Source of the DNA: Phlebopus portentosus
Lineage: Eukaryota; Basidiomycota; Agaricomycetes; Boletales; Boletinellaceae
Assembly (NCBI GenBank): GCA_037892935.1
Contig: JAYXKI010000014.1
Span: 1,317,093-1,381,092, forward strand
Direction of reading: 5' to 3'
DNA length: 64,000 bases
The notes below the pieces were generated by a model, which was not told the origin of the DNA, ran no database searches, and saw nothing but the letters and a program-made list of their open reading frames with translations. Below, piece after piece: positions 10,466 to 23,062 of this stretch (the stretch's first letter is position 1; every line of letters begins with the position of its first letter). A program made the position numbers and the translations under genes.

Positions 10466-13400
10466 GCGGCCTTCATAGATCCTATAGCTCATTTTCTGGG
10501 TATTCGCCGTGTACTATATGGGAAATTCATTGCTCGATTTGAATATTGGCGGAGAAAATCAATTTGTAAAGAAGCTTAAAGAGACCTTCCAGAATCTTGA
10601 CTTCTCCTAAATTCATCTTTGTTTCATTTCGTCAAAAAAGATACAGAATGTTCGGGGTACAGGCTCCAATCAAGTTTACGGCGATGTTATCATCGTGAAG
10701 CGCAAGAATTTGAATATTCCTTGCTGGGCTTGGTGGCGTTTCAGCAGGACTTTACATGTACATAGTGAACTCTATAATAATTCCGCAATGTTATCCAACC
10801 CCACGAATCGACTATTGATCGGATTTTACTTATGGAATGGCTCAGAAACCAGCCTCTTAATGAGAATAGCTTGAACTCCGAACAGTGTGCTTTACCGAGC
10901 TCTTCTATAATGCCTGGGTCCAGAATAATCGAATAAATGAAAGGATTAATTTTAGATGAAGCCACATGCACTATGTAGTCATCTCAGATATTCGACAATG
11001 GTGCACATGGTATGAAACGGAATATGAGAGTTCAGAGGCACATATGTGCCTTCGGCTATCAAGAGAAGTCGAAGAGGCAAGAAGTCAGTCGGAAGGAGAA
11101 ATTGTAAGCCACATTTATTGTTAATGGCAGAACAGGTCAGCACAAATGACAACCACGGTTCAGATGAGACGCAGGAGGCATCTTACCGGCACTCAGCCGC
11201 GGTCACCATCTTCTTTGACGGATTATAGAGGATATGTGGCGATCAACAAGATCCGCGGTCGATTCAGAAGAAGAGTGTATGCATGCCAACTTCTTATAAC
11301 GCCAGAAAACGTAGATTGGCCCGCCCTGAGAATGCTTGGGAAATGTCAATAACCCGGGTTGTCTACCGTTCTGTAGCACACGGGAGCAATGTTCAGATAG
11401 TCGCTACAGAATGTTCCGGGTTGAAAAGGGGTGCTTGATGTCGGATGCGACTGAACGGACGAATAGTGACACATAGAAGCTTCGCATCTCGAACAACAGA
11501 AGCAAATGATAGGAACGTTCGTTCTGAGTGAGCAAACAGTCCGGTAATATTTGAATGAGTTGCTTCGTTCTGTGTCCGCGACATCGGTACCTGGGAAATC
11601 TGGCCGTGCTACTCATCCACTAGTAGTTGCTGCCAGTATATTATAATGGCAGTCCTAGTACTTGTTCACACTGCTCTGCAGTCTTAGGACTGTCATTATA
11701 ATATAATAGTTGCAACCACGGCCCCCACTACTCATCTGCGTTGCCCTTTGCACACAACGATAAATGCATCGTCACTGGGATTACTAGTAAAATAAGCATT
11801 CAGTTGTATGTGTTGTGGAGAGAATTCTAAGGGTGCGCACAGGATATTTTGCTTATGGACGCTTTCCGAGAGTGGGTAGCCACAAACACAATAAATAACC
11901 TCCGCAAGGCTGCCCTTAGAAGATAGCCGCCTAGCCATGTTTTGGAGGCCTGACCTATAGTTCAATGCGAAAATTAAGTTCTTCTTCTATCCTTGAAGCT
12001 CGAGGACTTCATGGGGTCTTACACTGTATTCCAGAAGCAGCTCTAGATCTGAGTAATATCAATGATTTTATTAGTATGAGAGATACTGTGTACATCAGGA
12101 TTCGCACCCTTCCTGCCGTAAAGAATATGGATGAACTCACGGTACGTAATTTCTCTAGAACCCCGTAATTTTACATTTCTTCGACAGCATAGATAGGACC
12201 TTTCAGACAGGAGGATCCTTACCTGGATCTAGATGATGTATTGAAGAACATATGTTGATCAGAGAAAATGAGTAAGTATCGGATCAGTGCTTGTTTGAGA
12301 CTGGGCATCTAGCTATTTGAGACATTGCCGCGAGAAGTTGGCGAGGACGCCAGCTTCCTATAGTCATGGATGCTAGTTTGCCGAAACACTTTCTGACACT
12401 TGCGGTAATCCTCGATATTAGAGGCTGGGAGAAGATGTGCTGAGCCTTGATAGAAAATGAGAGAATACTTATGCAGCTCAATAAGAGGGGCATAGAACAC
12501 GAGAAAATACGAGCAATAAGGCATGTAAATCCCCTTGGCTGTAATTGTTATGTCGACGGTGCTGTGACCTGACAGTCGGTTTTCAGGACAAGAAGCCGCT
12601 GCCGTACTGTCGTCATCCTAATCCCTTCCAGTAGTTATGACTGGACCTGGGAGAGAATTAAAGTCTCCTGCCTTGAGCCTAGTCTCACGTTAGGGCCAGT
12701 ATAAAGACACGAGGCAGATTTTGATTCGTCTCTCATACTCAGGCAGGCCTTGTCGAGTAAGCCAGAGATGAACGTTGTGCTCGTCACAGAACACAATGAT
12801 GCACGGTCACGCGCAGAAGTCCATACCAGAGTCTAGTTCCGAGACGGTTTAAAGGTAAGCTTGAAGCAAGAGTAACTTGAATTAGCAGAACGTGCGGTCA
12901 TAAGTGAACGAGAGTAGACAGCAGGGGGAAAGTTCATTGTACTTGATCAGATCGATCTAAGCGGGGATGATCCTGAAATGTGGACAATACAAATGTCATC
13001 ATTACAAGCTGTTAGTACTTTACTCGAAACGAAGTCATCGTGAGAGCAAAAGGCTCCGAAGAGTGAGTTACGAAGCCGCGAGTCATTCTCATCAGTCGGC
13101 ACATTGGGATCTTCTCCGTCGTTCCCGCCGATGTTTTTTGGCCCGATTCAACCATGTTCACATACATTGCCTCGATCTATGTGGCCTGTGGTGAAGACTC
13201 TCAAATAGTTGCTACGAGCTTATCCAATCCCCGCCGGATCACCGAGACAGGAATGAAAATCACGCGGATGGTCACAACTACCGGTATAGCCCGAACGCAG
13301 TAACTCAGTCTTGGGTCAGAGGACCAGCTTTATAGCGATGGACATGTTGAATAGCGCGTTGTTGGCGTTCTCTTGATTGATACGCCTGCAAGCCGTCGCA

Positions 13401-13634
13401 TTCTGTGCTTGAGTTCATCGTCAAGAAGACGTTCATCGTCAAGACGGAGTGGTTGAGCATCGCTTTGGCATTTTGACCAGGACTTTTCTCGGTGCTCATG
13501 ATTATCCGGCTCTCCCCACCTATCCGTTTGCCGAAGTCGCGGTCGTTGAATGCGAGTAACTTTATTATGTTCTAATGTGTTGTGCAACTGACGCCGTTTG
13601 CTACCTTTCTGCTCTTTAGCATTCTGTCTCTAGA
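10466..13634. other. Gene desert, about 3.2 kb
   Basis: No gene is supported on either strand. ORFs reach only 60-85 codons and overlap in conflicting frames. The stretch contains a hairpin element at 11609-11736 and a short tandem duplication around 13411-13442 (GTTCATCGTCAAGA twice, 18 bp apart). It may be decayed mobile DNA, but no transposase or reverse-transcriptase motif is visible. Confidence 0.45.
11609..11736. repeat. Imperfect 32-bp inverted repeat flanked by 9-bp direct repeats (MITE-like)
   Basis: Arms 11626-11657 and 11685-11716 pair at 27 of 32 positions, with the longest perfect block TATATTATAAT, and enclose a 27-nt loop. The whole is bracketed by identical CTACTCATC copies at 11609-11617 and 11728-11736, which look like a 9-bp target-site duplication. 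A 9-bp duplication is known for Mutator-like elements. A hairpin RNA source is another possibility. Confidence 0.5.
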
Positions 13635-16177
13635 ATGGTCCAGCGTCAACTCTCCGCGACTATGCCGCGCAAGTCGAATAAGGTAGACGTGCCACCCGGC
13701 TACTCCGTCGATGAAAGCGCAGGTCCGATGTTGCGCTTTCAGAAATCTCTGCCTCGATTGCCCGTTCCTCCATTATCCTCCACTCTGCACAAGTACCTTG
13801 AGACCGTTCAACCGCATCTCACGCCCGAAGAGTTTGCCAGAACGACTTCTGTGATCAAGACATTCGCAGAATCAGCTTTTGGTGCCGAGTTGCAAAGGCG
13901 ATTGGAAGCCCGGCGTGCTGAGCCTGGAATGAAAAATTGGCTTATTGATTGGTGGAACGACATTGCTTACATGTCGTACCGTGATCCAGTCGTTGTATAT
14001 GTCAGCTATTTCTATGTTCACGCCGAACTCGGGCAATTGGGTATTGCGGAACGGGCGGCTCGACTCATCAAGGCTATGCTCCCATTCAGGAACCTAGTTG
14101 AGACTGGTCGTCTTGAGCCGGAGTACGTGCGGTCAGCTCCGCTGTGCATGGACTCTTACAAGTGGCTGTTCAATGCTTCGCGGTATCCAGCCAAGCCTAC
14201 TGATACGGCTCGAAAATTCGATCCAGCAATACATGATCACATTGTTTTCGTACGAAAGAACCGATTTTTTGAAGTTCAACTAACACAAAACGGCCGCCCG
14301 CTCGGTCTCGCGGAATTAGAGCAGCAAATAACCAGCATTATTGCGGAAGCAGGCCAAGAGCCCGATAGTTTCCCCGTCGGAATCCTAACATCCGAGAATC
14401 GTGATACTTGGGCCGAAGCTCGCCAGCACATTGTTTCAAGTCCACAGAACGCAAGGGCACTGGAACGCATCGAGAGTGCTATGACCATTGTCTGCCTCGA
14501 TGATACAAAGCCTACTACTCGTGAAGACCTTAGTTGGGCGTGCTGGACAGGGGACGGGAGAAATCGCTGGTATGATAAACACCAATGTGAGTGGCTTTTT
14601 CGCTTGCTATATTCTGCTTCGACTTCCACATTGCTATTGATATGATGAGCATGGGCATCCTTTTGGAAGGCATTCAGATTCCGTCGGCTATGGATAAGCA
14701 GCGAAGGCAGTGCTTTCTCGTTGTCTAGATCTGTGATGCAGAAATCTTTTCCCTCAACGGTTTGACTTGCCCGCAGTGGGACTTATTGAATTGGATCGGA
14801 GCGGGAATCCTTGCGACTGACATATCCAGAAGAACAGATCGAGAAGCTCAGTCGTAACCGCGGAACCAATATCCTTCGATCAAGCCGCTTTCCTTACTAT
14901 GTCTTCAGCCGAGTTCTTCCCTTTTTCTCATCTCATCCGACATAGAAAGTTTCTATCAATCTAACGAATTTGCAGTCATAATCTTTGAAAATGGCCGCTC
15001 TGGATTCCTTGGAGAGCACTCATGCATGGTGACTCTGAAACATTATACAGGATTATTACTCGGAGCTAATTTTTCTGTTCGGTTTAGGATGGTACCCCAA
15101 CTTTGCGATTAAATGAGTATATGCTTGGTTCCTTGGCATCTGGCAAAGTTGACTTTGGAAACCCACAAGTCCGATCAGAAGGACTGGCAAAGCCAGAGGA
15201 GATCAAATTTCAACTTGACGACAAGGCAAAAGCCTATATCAGAGAAGCAGAAAAACATTTTGATGATTTGATCGGAAAACATGAGCTTGTGGTGAGTTTC
15301 ATTCCCGAGTACCTAAGTGAATACTAGGGCTGCGAGGAGCCGCAACTTACGCTGACGTAGGTTTTACACTACGATGATTACGGAAAAAACTTCATCAAAA
15401 CGCAGCGTGTATCCCCTGATGCTTGGGTGCAGCTCGTCAAGCAGCTCGCTTTTCACAAGCTTGAAGGCCGACCTGGGGTATGCTATGAGTCGTGCCAGAC
15501 GCGCAAGTATCAGCTGGGCCGCACAGAGGTAATTCGATCGGCGAGTAATGAGAGCAAGGCATGGGCTGAGTCTATGCTGGACGCAGACAGGACGGTAAAT
15601 TTCTTCCCCCCGCCCGTTCCATCTTGTGCAGAATTGACGCATTTTTCTCCTGCTTCCTTGTACCTTTTTCTCACGACACAGGACGCATACCGTTCCCAGT
15701 TGTTTAGACGTGCGGTCGCTCGGCATCTTCAGTATGCGACGTGGGCTGCAGATGGATTAGGCGTTGACCGTCATCTTTTCGGACTAAAGAAAATGATTCG
15801 AGACGGAGAACCGTTGCCAGAAATCTACAGTGACCCCGCGTACTCTCGTACTTCTCATTGGGAATTATCGACCAGCCAGCTTAGCAGTCCTTTTGTGGAT
15901 GGATGGGGTTACGGAGAAGGTAGGTTCTTTGATCTGTCTCCCTAGTACTTCGGTACGTCTAACACCATCTGGAATAGTTGTGCCTGATGGGTATGGTCTA
16001 TCATATTCTATTGGCGACGATTACATTCGCTGGACGATAACAAGTCTGAAACGCGATATCGCGGCGCTTCGCCGTTGTCTTGATGAGGCTGCCACGGAGA
16101 CGCGGAGTATGATGGAGCGTGCTGCATTGGATGACAGGCCGAATGGGTCAAACAGGGAAGGCAGGCCCAAATTGTAA
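13635..16177 (+). CDS. CAT2: Carnitine O-acetyltransferase
   Basis: Six exons (13635-14586, 14976-15028, 15088-15291, 15361-15594, 15682-15919, 15978-16177) give 626 residues of the choline/carnitine acyltransferase family. Family signatures are in order: LPRLPVPPL at the N-terminus, the WNDIAYMSYRDPV block, the catalytic histidine in GEHSCMDGTPT (about residue 332), YGKN, and the STSQ motif (ELSTSQ) near the C-terminus. The enzyme transfers acetyl groups between CoA and carnitine, so acetyl units can leave peroxisomes and enter mitochondria. The protein ends in PKL, close to a peroxisomal PTS1 tripeptide; a second Met follows the first by nine residues. Intron 1 is 389 nt, several times longer than any other in the window. 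Confidence 0.92.
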
Positions 16178-17418
16178 ACACCAAGGCCCGTTCAAGTCAC
16201 GCACCGTAGATCGTCGTATTGGGTGCTTTTTACGTCCATGCACGTTATTCTCCTAACCACATTTGTAGACTCCGTCAATCAATTGAATTGGTGCAACATT
16301 CGATAAACGTACGGGAAATGTTTGCTGCGGACTTATGTACATACACTGCGTTGCTCAAGAAGGAAGACGAATTTCCACACGTGAAGATAACGGGCGCAGT
16401 AGAAAGCCGTGCTCGACATCAGCGTGATTACCCCACAGTTACATTCAAGGCTATCGCTCTGAAAAATCAAGGATATACTTATTTCTGATCGGCGAAGGCT
16501 TTGCATGATCCGCATAGTCGTTCTACTACCAGCCTTGTGGCCCGTCATTCATCTGACTGCGACTCGGTCCCTTCAGGAAGTCTGAGAAACGAAAGACTAT
16601 CTGCTCAGCTGGAAAGGCGTGAATACTGTGCAAGACCTGCCCTTCGACGTTTAATCTCTGTGCTCTTGACCTAGAGGTCGCAATCCTCAGTTTTCCCACA
16701 AGTCGAATGTCTATCGTGCGCTGTTAAGCAACCTGCACCTTGAAGATGACAGAAAGACAAGCTGAAGGTGATAGTCAATAGCATTTGGATACGCGAGTAG
16801 GGGAAGCCATCATCTCGGGACGAAGCAGGGGCCTCTCAAGTTGCTTCCTAAAGTCCAGGGACCCCGAACTACAATAGGCACCCACATCCCATGTGGATGA
16901 CTATGTCTCGAACAAGTAGTGATCTACACATCCTTTTGGCGACTTGACGACAAGTTTATCAGCGGCTGAAGACTCCGTCGAGAAAACTGCTTGATTATAA
17001 ATGAAAGCGGTTCGGATTCGCAAATTCTATTGAATGTCCGAGTATGACACGTTTTGCGCGGCGACATGCTATGACGGCTTGGAAGCGAACAGGCCAATAA
17101 ACATAGCTGTATGGTACCTGCATGGGACGGCGCCTTGACACCGTAAACACACAAAGTTTCCTTCTTTTAACCTCGACGCTATTCTAGATAAGCAGTGTTA
17201 ATCATAGCACGATCAAAAAGTCCGGTGCTGCTCATGTACCGCTTCCTATGCGCTAACTTTCTTCGCCTTCTGTTCTTGGACTTTCGGTCCGTGTACTTGA
17301 AGCGCACAATGCTGATGCTCGGAGTTTGATTCTACTCAGATCCTTTACCCTGTTCCGTTTAGTGAGAGCTTTGCTTAAATACTTCTTTATTCGCGAGAGA
17401 AATCTACCGCCCCACATC
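16178..17418. other. Intergenic, no gene seen
   Basis: About 1.2 kb without a supported gene. The longest ORFs (plus strand 16219-16488 and minus strand 16924-17154) have no recognisable domain. The last few hundred bases presumably carry the promoter of the Zn2Cys6 regulator. Confidence 0.4.
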
Positions 17419-18651
17419 ATGCACAAAGCTCAACAGGAATCACCCCAGCATCCGAACATCGCCATGTCTAGCTCAAGCACTGCCGCTTCGTCGCAAGCTC
17501 AGGCCACAAAACCGACCCGTCGCAGAACGCCAAAAACGTGCGGCGAGTGTAGGAGGTACGCCATCATGTGTCTTTGCGGAATGCCTTAACTGAGTGCTTG
17601 AATAGGTTGAAATTGAAGTGTGATCGGGTAAGCTGCGTCCCTGCACGTTAAGAGTCAATTGACAGATACCCTCCTAGGTATTTCCGTGTCAGTCTTGCAT
17701 AAAGCGTGGATGCGAAGGGATTTGTCCTGAAGGTTGGTTCGCTTTTGAGCATCATTCCGTCCACTCTTGACGCTACTTTTGCAGGTTCATTGATTTCTGG
17801 CAGAGGGAGTCGGTAAGATGCTTTAGCGCGACTGGAGAAAAGGTGCTGATTACCAATTCCAGTTACATATTGGCGAACACCGAGCAGCTTCACGAGAAGA
17901 TAGTCCGCATGGCCGAACGCATACGAGATCTTGAGGACGCTCTCAAAATCATATCCGAAGAACACGCTCGTTGCCTGAACCTCGACTTGCCACCGTCCGG
18001 TCCAACACATCCTTTGTTGAAAGAAGACCTGCTTCTGATAAAAAACCAACTGGAGTTGTACGGTCCCGATCGCTCTCAGTTTGCTACGCGATCAGATGTA
18101 ATGTATGCAAGTGACGGCAGCGACGGGGAACACTCGAGGCTTGGTAGCGAACAGCCTCTCTCGCCTTCTCAGCTTGAGGCCTTTATTCTAGGCTCAACGA
18201 CACATCTTATAGATCCCCAGGTACAGCAGTATTCGGGCAGCGATGTGAGCCATCCGCACTTCAGCCTGGCTTGTTCTGGAGTCATCTGTCGCTGATTCTC
18301 AATCCCTCATCGCAGATGGTACCAAATGCACCGTACACCTCCAGCCAATGGCCTGCGGACCTCGATGGTTCCAATCCCTACCACACCGAAGCCCCGGTCG
18401 CCAATGATAATAGCGCATCTCCCGGTGCCTACATGTCCACCGTCAGCACTGTCCCCACGGCGAACTACCAGCTTCGAAGTTACTCGTCTTCTCGCTCTGT
18501 GCCTGCAACCCGGAATGAAATGGGTGTGAGCGCAGCACACGCCTTAGACGGCACCCGATACTTGCCTACAGATTCGCTCCCACAAAACGAAGCCGAGCTC
18601 ATGGATCAGATGCGCAGGATATGGAACATGAACGGATCTTCTATTATCTGA
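17419..18651 (+). CDS. Zn2Cys6 (fungal-type binuclear cluster) transcription factor
   Basis: Six exons (17419-17555, 17606-17627, 17678-17732, 17785-17812, 17863-18244, 18316-18651) encode 319 residues. The DNA-binding cluster is split over three exons: CGECRR, LKLKCDR, then VFPCQSCIKRGCEGIC, with the C-x2-C-x6-C first half and a C-x2-C-x8-C second half. A coiled-coil-like dimerisation helix follows (ANTEQLHEKIVRMAERIRDLEDAL). The rest is Ser/Pro/Asn-rich and disordered, with no fungal_trans domain, so this is a short regulator. Met46-equivalent ATG at 17464 is an alternative start. The CIKRGCEGICPEGSL wording is typical of a basidiomycete subgroup. Targets cannot be inferred; the flanking gaps are large. 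Confidence 0.85.
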
Positions 18652-20890
18652 TAATCGACACCCGGATTATTTAATTACCTCGTTTCCTATTCCAATCCTG
18701 CATTCAACGCAGCCGGTGTATCCCATCATTCTAAGGTTTCAGTTCATCTGGAATGATATATTGCACATTCTTGTTCACCTCTTTTAGTATATCTCAGACC
18801 GGTTTGTTTGGGAGCAGCAGGAAATGAGTCACGTTGCAACTCAGGGCGACATATCACTCGACCATTTCTTTACCAAGTGGATGTTGCAGTCGCAGGTCAA
18901 GACACAGGAGCTCCTCTAATACGTGAGAAACACATTTGAATTCTAGAGCTCCTTGTTCACAGGATTTGTCCCTATCCGGTGAAAATGATCGTAACTGTAA
19001 GCAAGGCAATACCCACGCGTACAGGATAATAAGGCATAGTATCCGCGTTACTTCAGAAGGGTTTGCGGGATATTCAGTCCTGAGCTTCGGAGTTTCCGTG
19101 CGAAGACTAGCCAAGCAGAAGGACTTCCATATACTGACCATGTCAGAGCGTGTCTACTTCTCCAGATCTCCAAAACTACGGCTCCAGTGTCGCCACATAC
19201 TACGCGTCTTGCGCGCCTTGAATCGGGGTCCTTCCAGAACATTTTTCAACTTTCCCGTCGTCGGTAAGTATAGTCAAACAAATTCCATTCATCGGAAAAG
19301 CTTTGTGGCCGTAAGGACGATGGTCGCCAAAAGCGATCGACGGAACTTGCCGTATGACCATAGCGCCTAAATTTTAGACGTAAGCACAGACGTAGCGCTA
19401 ACTACATATATTGCGTGAAACCGCTGGCTTGTCCGCGCCGTACTGCTCACGCATTCCGAGACCGATCCTATTGCGCCTCATGGGAGACATTAATGCGAAG
19501 TCGGCAATTCGGGGTATGGTAGTTACCATACTTAGTATTCCCTAGAGTTACGTGCCTTCATACGAGTACCGTATGCGTTAATCTTCGTTGCAGACTCTTC
19601 AGGTTAGCATGCGAGCAACGGTGAAGAATCGTACGGATTCAGTACAGATTTCACTTGGATATTGAGCTCCGGAGATGCCCTGCGACGAAATAGGGTTACG
19701 CTAATGCTTCTTCATTCTCCACCGGAAGTAGGCTGCCTCGGCATGATATATGCAAGATCATCAGAGTACCTTTTCAGTTGGTTCAAGAAGATCTTTCAGT
19801 AATGGTGTTTTCTCCTATGAAGCAGTGTGAACAATTGGAGCTTCCTGTGGAGAAGGGCATTAATACGAGCGAGGAAGGCGGGCAACCAACCTCGCATGCT
19901 TTGTTAAGCAGAAAAACAGAACCAGGTAGAATGTAGAGAACCAGAAGCATGCGAACTTGAGCAAGCCAAGCACTTTCAGATGTGACAGCAATGCATTTTC
20001 TTGATTTCTTCTGGATGCTGGCTCGCCCGACGTCTCAAAGTTTCCTTCGCGAGGATTCCGACATCACTATATCCGAAGAAAATGAAGCTTGATTAGTTCT
20101 GGCGTAGGAACATATCGCCTGGCTATAGCCACGGTATGACAAGGAGCAGCGGGAGAAGTTGAAATGGCGGCATCTTTGACTGTCGTATGATCGAATTGCG
20201 AGGATGAATTAGGACAGTCGAGGTCATATGCCCGTACGTTCGAGCAGACTTGCCAACGAGCGTCTGGATTCTGGAACAGATCAGGCACAAACACAACTTT
20301 TCTTTCGTCGGAGTAACACGTGCGTGCTCGTCTTTGTATTTTGCATATACTTCCGTCTGCATCCCGCGACCTGGAAGAAAGAAGTATGTCTACTTAACCA
20401 AAGACACCGGCTTAAGCCGACGGACCCGATAGCTCGGGTTGTTCGAAGCATGCCTTGCACACCGATGTCTCCTTCTGCAGTAGTTGAAGTGCTCTATAAT
20501 AAATTTGAAGGAAAGTTATAGGTAAAGACTCGGAGCCTGCCAGAGGTACTGGTACGGTACTACGGTGATTGGAGGCTGTTGTGTTACAGTGGCCACGTGG
20601 TAGCACGTGACTGTTCTTGTTCTCCGGCGTGATTCGGCCCCGCTAGATCCGGCGAATGCTTCGACTCCCATTCGTCAGCCAATACTTTGCTGTGGTCGTA
20701 TCCAATGATCGATTGTTGCGCCTCCCATTTGCGAACCGTTCCGAAAAGCGTGATGAACCTGTAAATTTCTCTGACTTTTCGCGTTTCAAAGTTCCACAAC
20801 ATTCGGGGATGCCCGGAAACAACCAGGCATATATGCATCTGGCCTTGCAAACCCAGCGAGTATCAAAACGTAGCCTTTGTCCACTGAAAC
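18652..20890. other. Intergenic, about 2.2 kb, no gene seen
   Basis: Conflicting short ORFs only. A near-perfect 18-bp palindrome (GTATGGTA-GT-TACCATAC) sits at 19514-19531. The right end holds the promoter of the alternative oxidase with two E-boxes. Confidence 0.4.
20594..20609. promoter_or_regulatory. Tandem CACGTG E-boxes upstream of AOX
   Basis: Two CACGTG hexamers at 20594-20599 and 20604-20609 are 10 bp apart, one helical turn, about 280 bp upstream of the AOX start. The second reads GCACGTGAC. bHLH factors (Cbf1/Sre1 type) bind this core. Function is inferred. Confidence 0.4.
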
Positions 20891-22403
20891 ATGAATCGTA
20901 CTGCTGCTTACGCTTACCCTCTTGCCCGTACACTCATTCACTCTGCTCGTGCACCTTGTGCTGGACCTTTTCGCTATGCATTCGCCCTTTCACTTTCTCC
21001 ATGCCGAACCTTGACTACTACGAGCACTAGTCAAAGACCGTTGACTGGTAAAGGCGTCGACGAAGCAGTCTCAAGAGGCGCAGAAGGCCTACACTTCGCT
21101 GACGCCACTGCTGTCAAGAAGCTTCATGAGTCGCCACATATCTCTGGTGCACCAGTTATGGGGGACTGGGTACTGTTCCATCCGGTATATTCACAACCAG
21201 AGCTGAAAGCTGTCCAGGTATGGTCCGTTTCATCTTCGCTGAGAATTAGAAAAATTGCTCAGACTTGTTGGTAGCCGCGAGTACACCGACAGGAAACCAC
21301 TCTAGCGGATAAGGCTGCCAACGGTCTTGTCCGCTTCTGCAGGTGAACTTAGAGCCTTCATTGAGGTTAACGTGCTTGTCTTGATGTTTCCGCCAGGAAG
21401 GTGTTTGATGTAGTTTCCGGTTATAAGCACAAAGATATCCCTGAGGGAACAAACATGTCAGTGGAAGAACTGAGGAAAAATGGATACGTCATGACGGAAG
21501 CGGGATGGATGAATGTAAGTTATCAAATGAAGATATCAGAAATCCGGTCTGACGCTCACTATTTTTCATAGCGTTGCCTTTTCCTAGAGACCGTGGCTGG
21601 TATTCCAGGAATGGCCGCAGCAACCATTCGACATCTTCACAGCTTACGGCTCTTGGTAAGTCTACTTCCCCCCTTTGATCGGCTGAATCGGGACTCACTG
21701 AGCGATTAGAGGCGCGATGCTGGATGGATCCACACTTTGCTTGAGGAAGCTGAAAATGAGCGAATGCACTTAATGAGTTTCCTCGCCATTAAAAAACCGG
21801 GAATATTCATGCGCGGTCTAATTCTCGGCGCACAGGGGGTTTTCTACAATCTGTTCTGTAAGAGCCATCCATTATAATTCGAAGTGCAGTGGCCAATCAA
21901 TTGTGACCTATAGTCCTTTCATACCTCGCGTCACCGCGTATCTGTCACCGTTTCGTTGGATATCTGGAAGAAGAAGCTGTAAAGACCTAGTAAGTACATT
22001 CGGAAGGTCCAAGGTCAATGTTTTACCAACGAATATATCCTCTAGTACAGCGCTTATTTCAGATCTGGAGAACGGGCGTTTCCCTGAGTGGGAAAACAAG
22101 CCTGCCCCGGAGATCGCTAAGGACTACTGGCGTTTACCAAAGGATGCCAAACTTCTCGACATGGTATACGCTGTTCGCTCGGACGAGGTGACGCATCGTT
22201 TCGTTAACCATTCACTCGCGAACCTTAAGAAGAACGACGTTAACCCATTTGCCTTCCGAGAGCCAGACATGTTTATCAAAGGCAATAAGTATGGGTGAGT
22301 CAGCGTCTTCTCTTTCCCATCTGAGTGGTTCTAAGCGAATCCCGTTAGTTTTGAACGGGGAGAGGCTGCAAAATACGTAAGAGTCGCAAAAGCTCTTGAA
22401 TGA
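20891..22403 (+). CDS. AOX: Alternative oxidase, mitochondrial
   Basis: Eight exons (20891-21217, 21275-21342, 21397-21514, 21572-21655, 21710-21857, 21914-21989, 22046-22294, 22349-22403) give 374 residues. The N-terminal 40-50 residues are rich in Arg, Ala and Ser and lack acidic residues, as in a mitochondrial presequence. The di-iron ligands are all present: LETVAG (Glu 177), EAENERMH (Glu 216, His 219), LEEEA (Glu 267-269) and DEVTH (Glu 321, His 324). The enzyme oxidises ubiquinol and reduces oxygen to water at the inner membrane, bypassing complexes III and IV. The RVHR exon joins through a non-obvious acceptor (GTAG at 21274), chosen because it alone keeps the frame. Two E-boxes lie upstream. 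Confidence 0.93.
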
Positions 22404-23062
22404 GCAGAGGGCATGATGAAGCCATATTTGCTTACTCCCGAACCTTGGACGGGCTTTTCTGTACATTACTACGTAGGCGTTGGTCGTTGTTGTCGCTTTT
22501 CATTTCAGCAATATCTCGCAATCCCCACTCACTGTAGCTTTAGCACTAACGTTATCGTCATCACAAATATGCATATCCTCGTTCCAAATAGTTACTTGCC
22601 TAGCACCTCTCAGGAATAAATAATACCCTGTTCCTGGACCTTCGTACGCCGGATGAATGGTCACTACATAGATCGTTATGAGTATCGTGAGTCTGGGTTC
22701 ACCACAGAACTGTCACAACTTTGAAGAAAGCCATAGATATGTGTGCTACTTGCTGGCCAGGTTTCGATTTGGGAGAAGATTTTGAGCCTGTTTTCTGCAA
22801 GGTAAGTATCAAACATTCAACTCTTAGGCGCTTGAGATACACGTACTGATGACAAACGAGTAGTATTCAGAATTAATGTATAAGACAGAATCAAACTGGA
22901 AGAAAAAAATCGTGCCGAGAATGCCGAGACGGGCTTCGGTCGGTAACTCGCCTGCGACTTCAGCTCACCGCTGCCACCCCGAGCCCTCCTCCACGCCAGC
23001 GTCGGTGGCTATCGCTGCTTTGCTCTTTCTTTCACCCACCATCGAGGCCTGGCTCGGTCCAG
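22404..23062. other. Intergenic, no gene seen
   Basis: No supported gene. A plus-strand ORF at 22876-23127 overlaps the start of the next gene in another frame; an extra 5' exon for that gene from ATG 22921 cannot be excluded. Confidence 0.35.

Noticed and set aside
13330..13587. Minus-strand ORFs upstream of carnitine acetyltransferase
   Set aside because: Low complexity, no domain, probably chance; they overlap a short tandem duplication.
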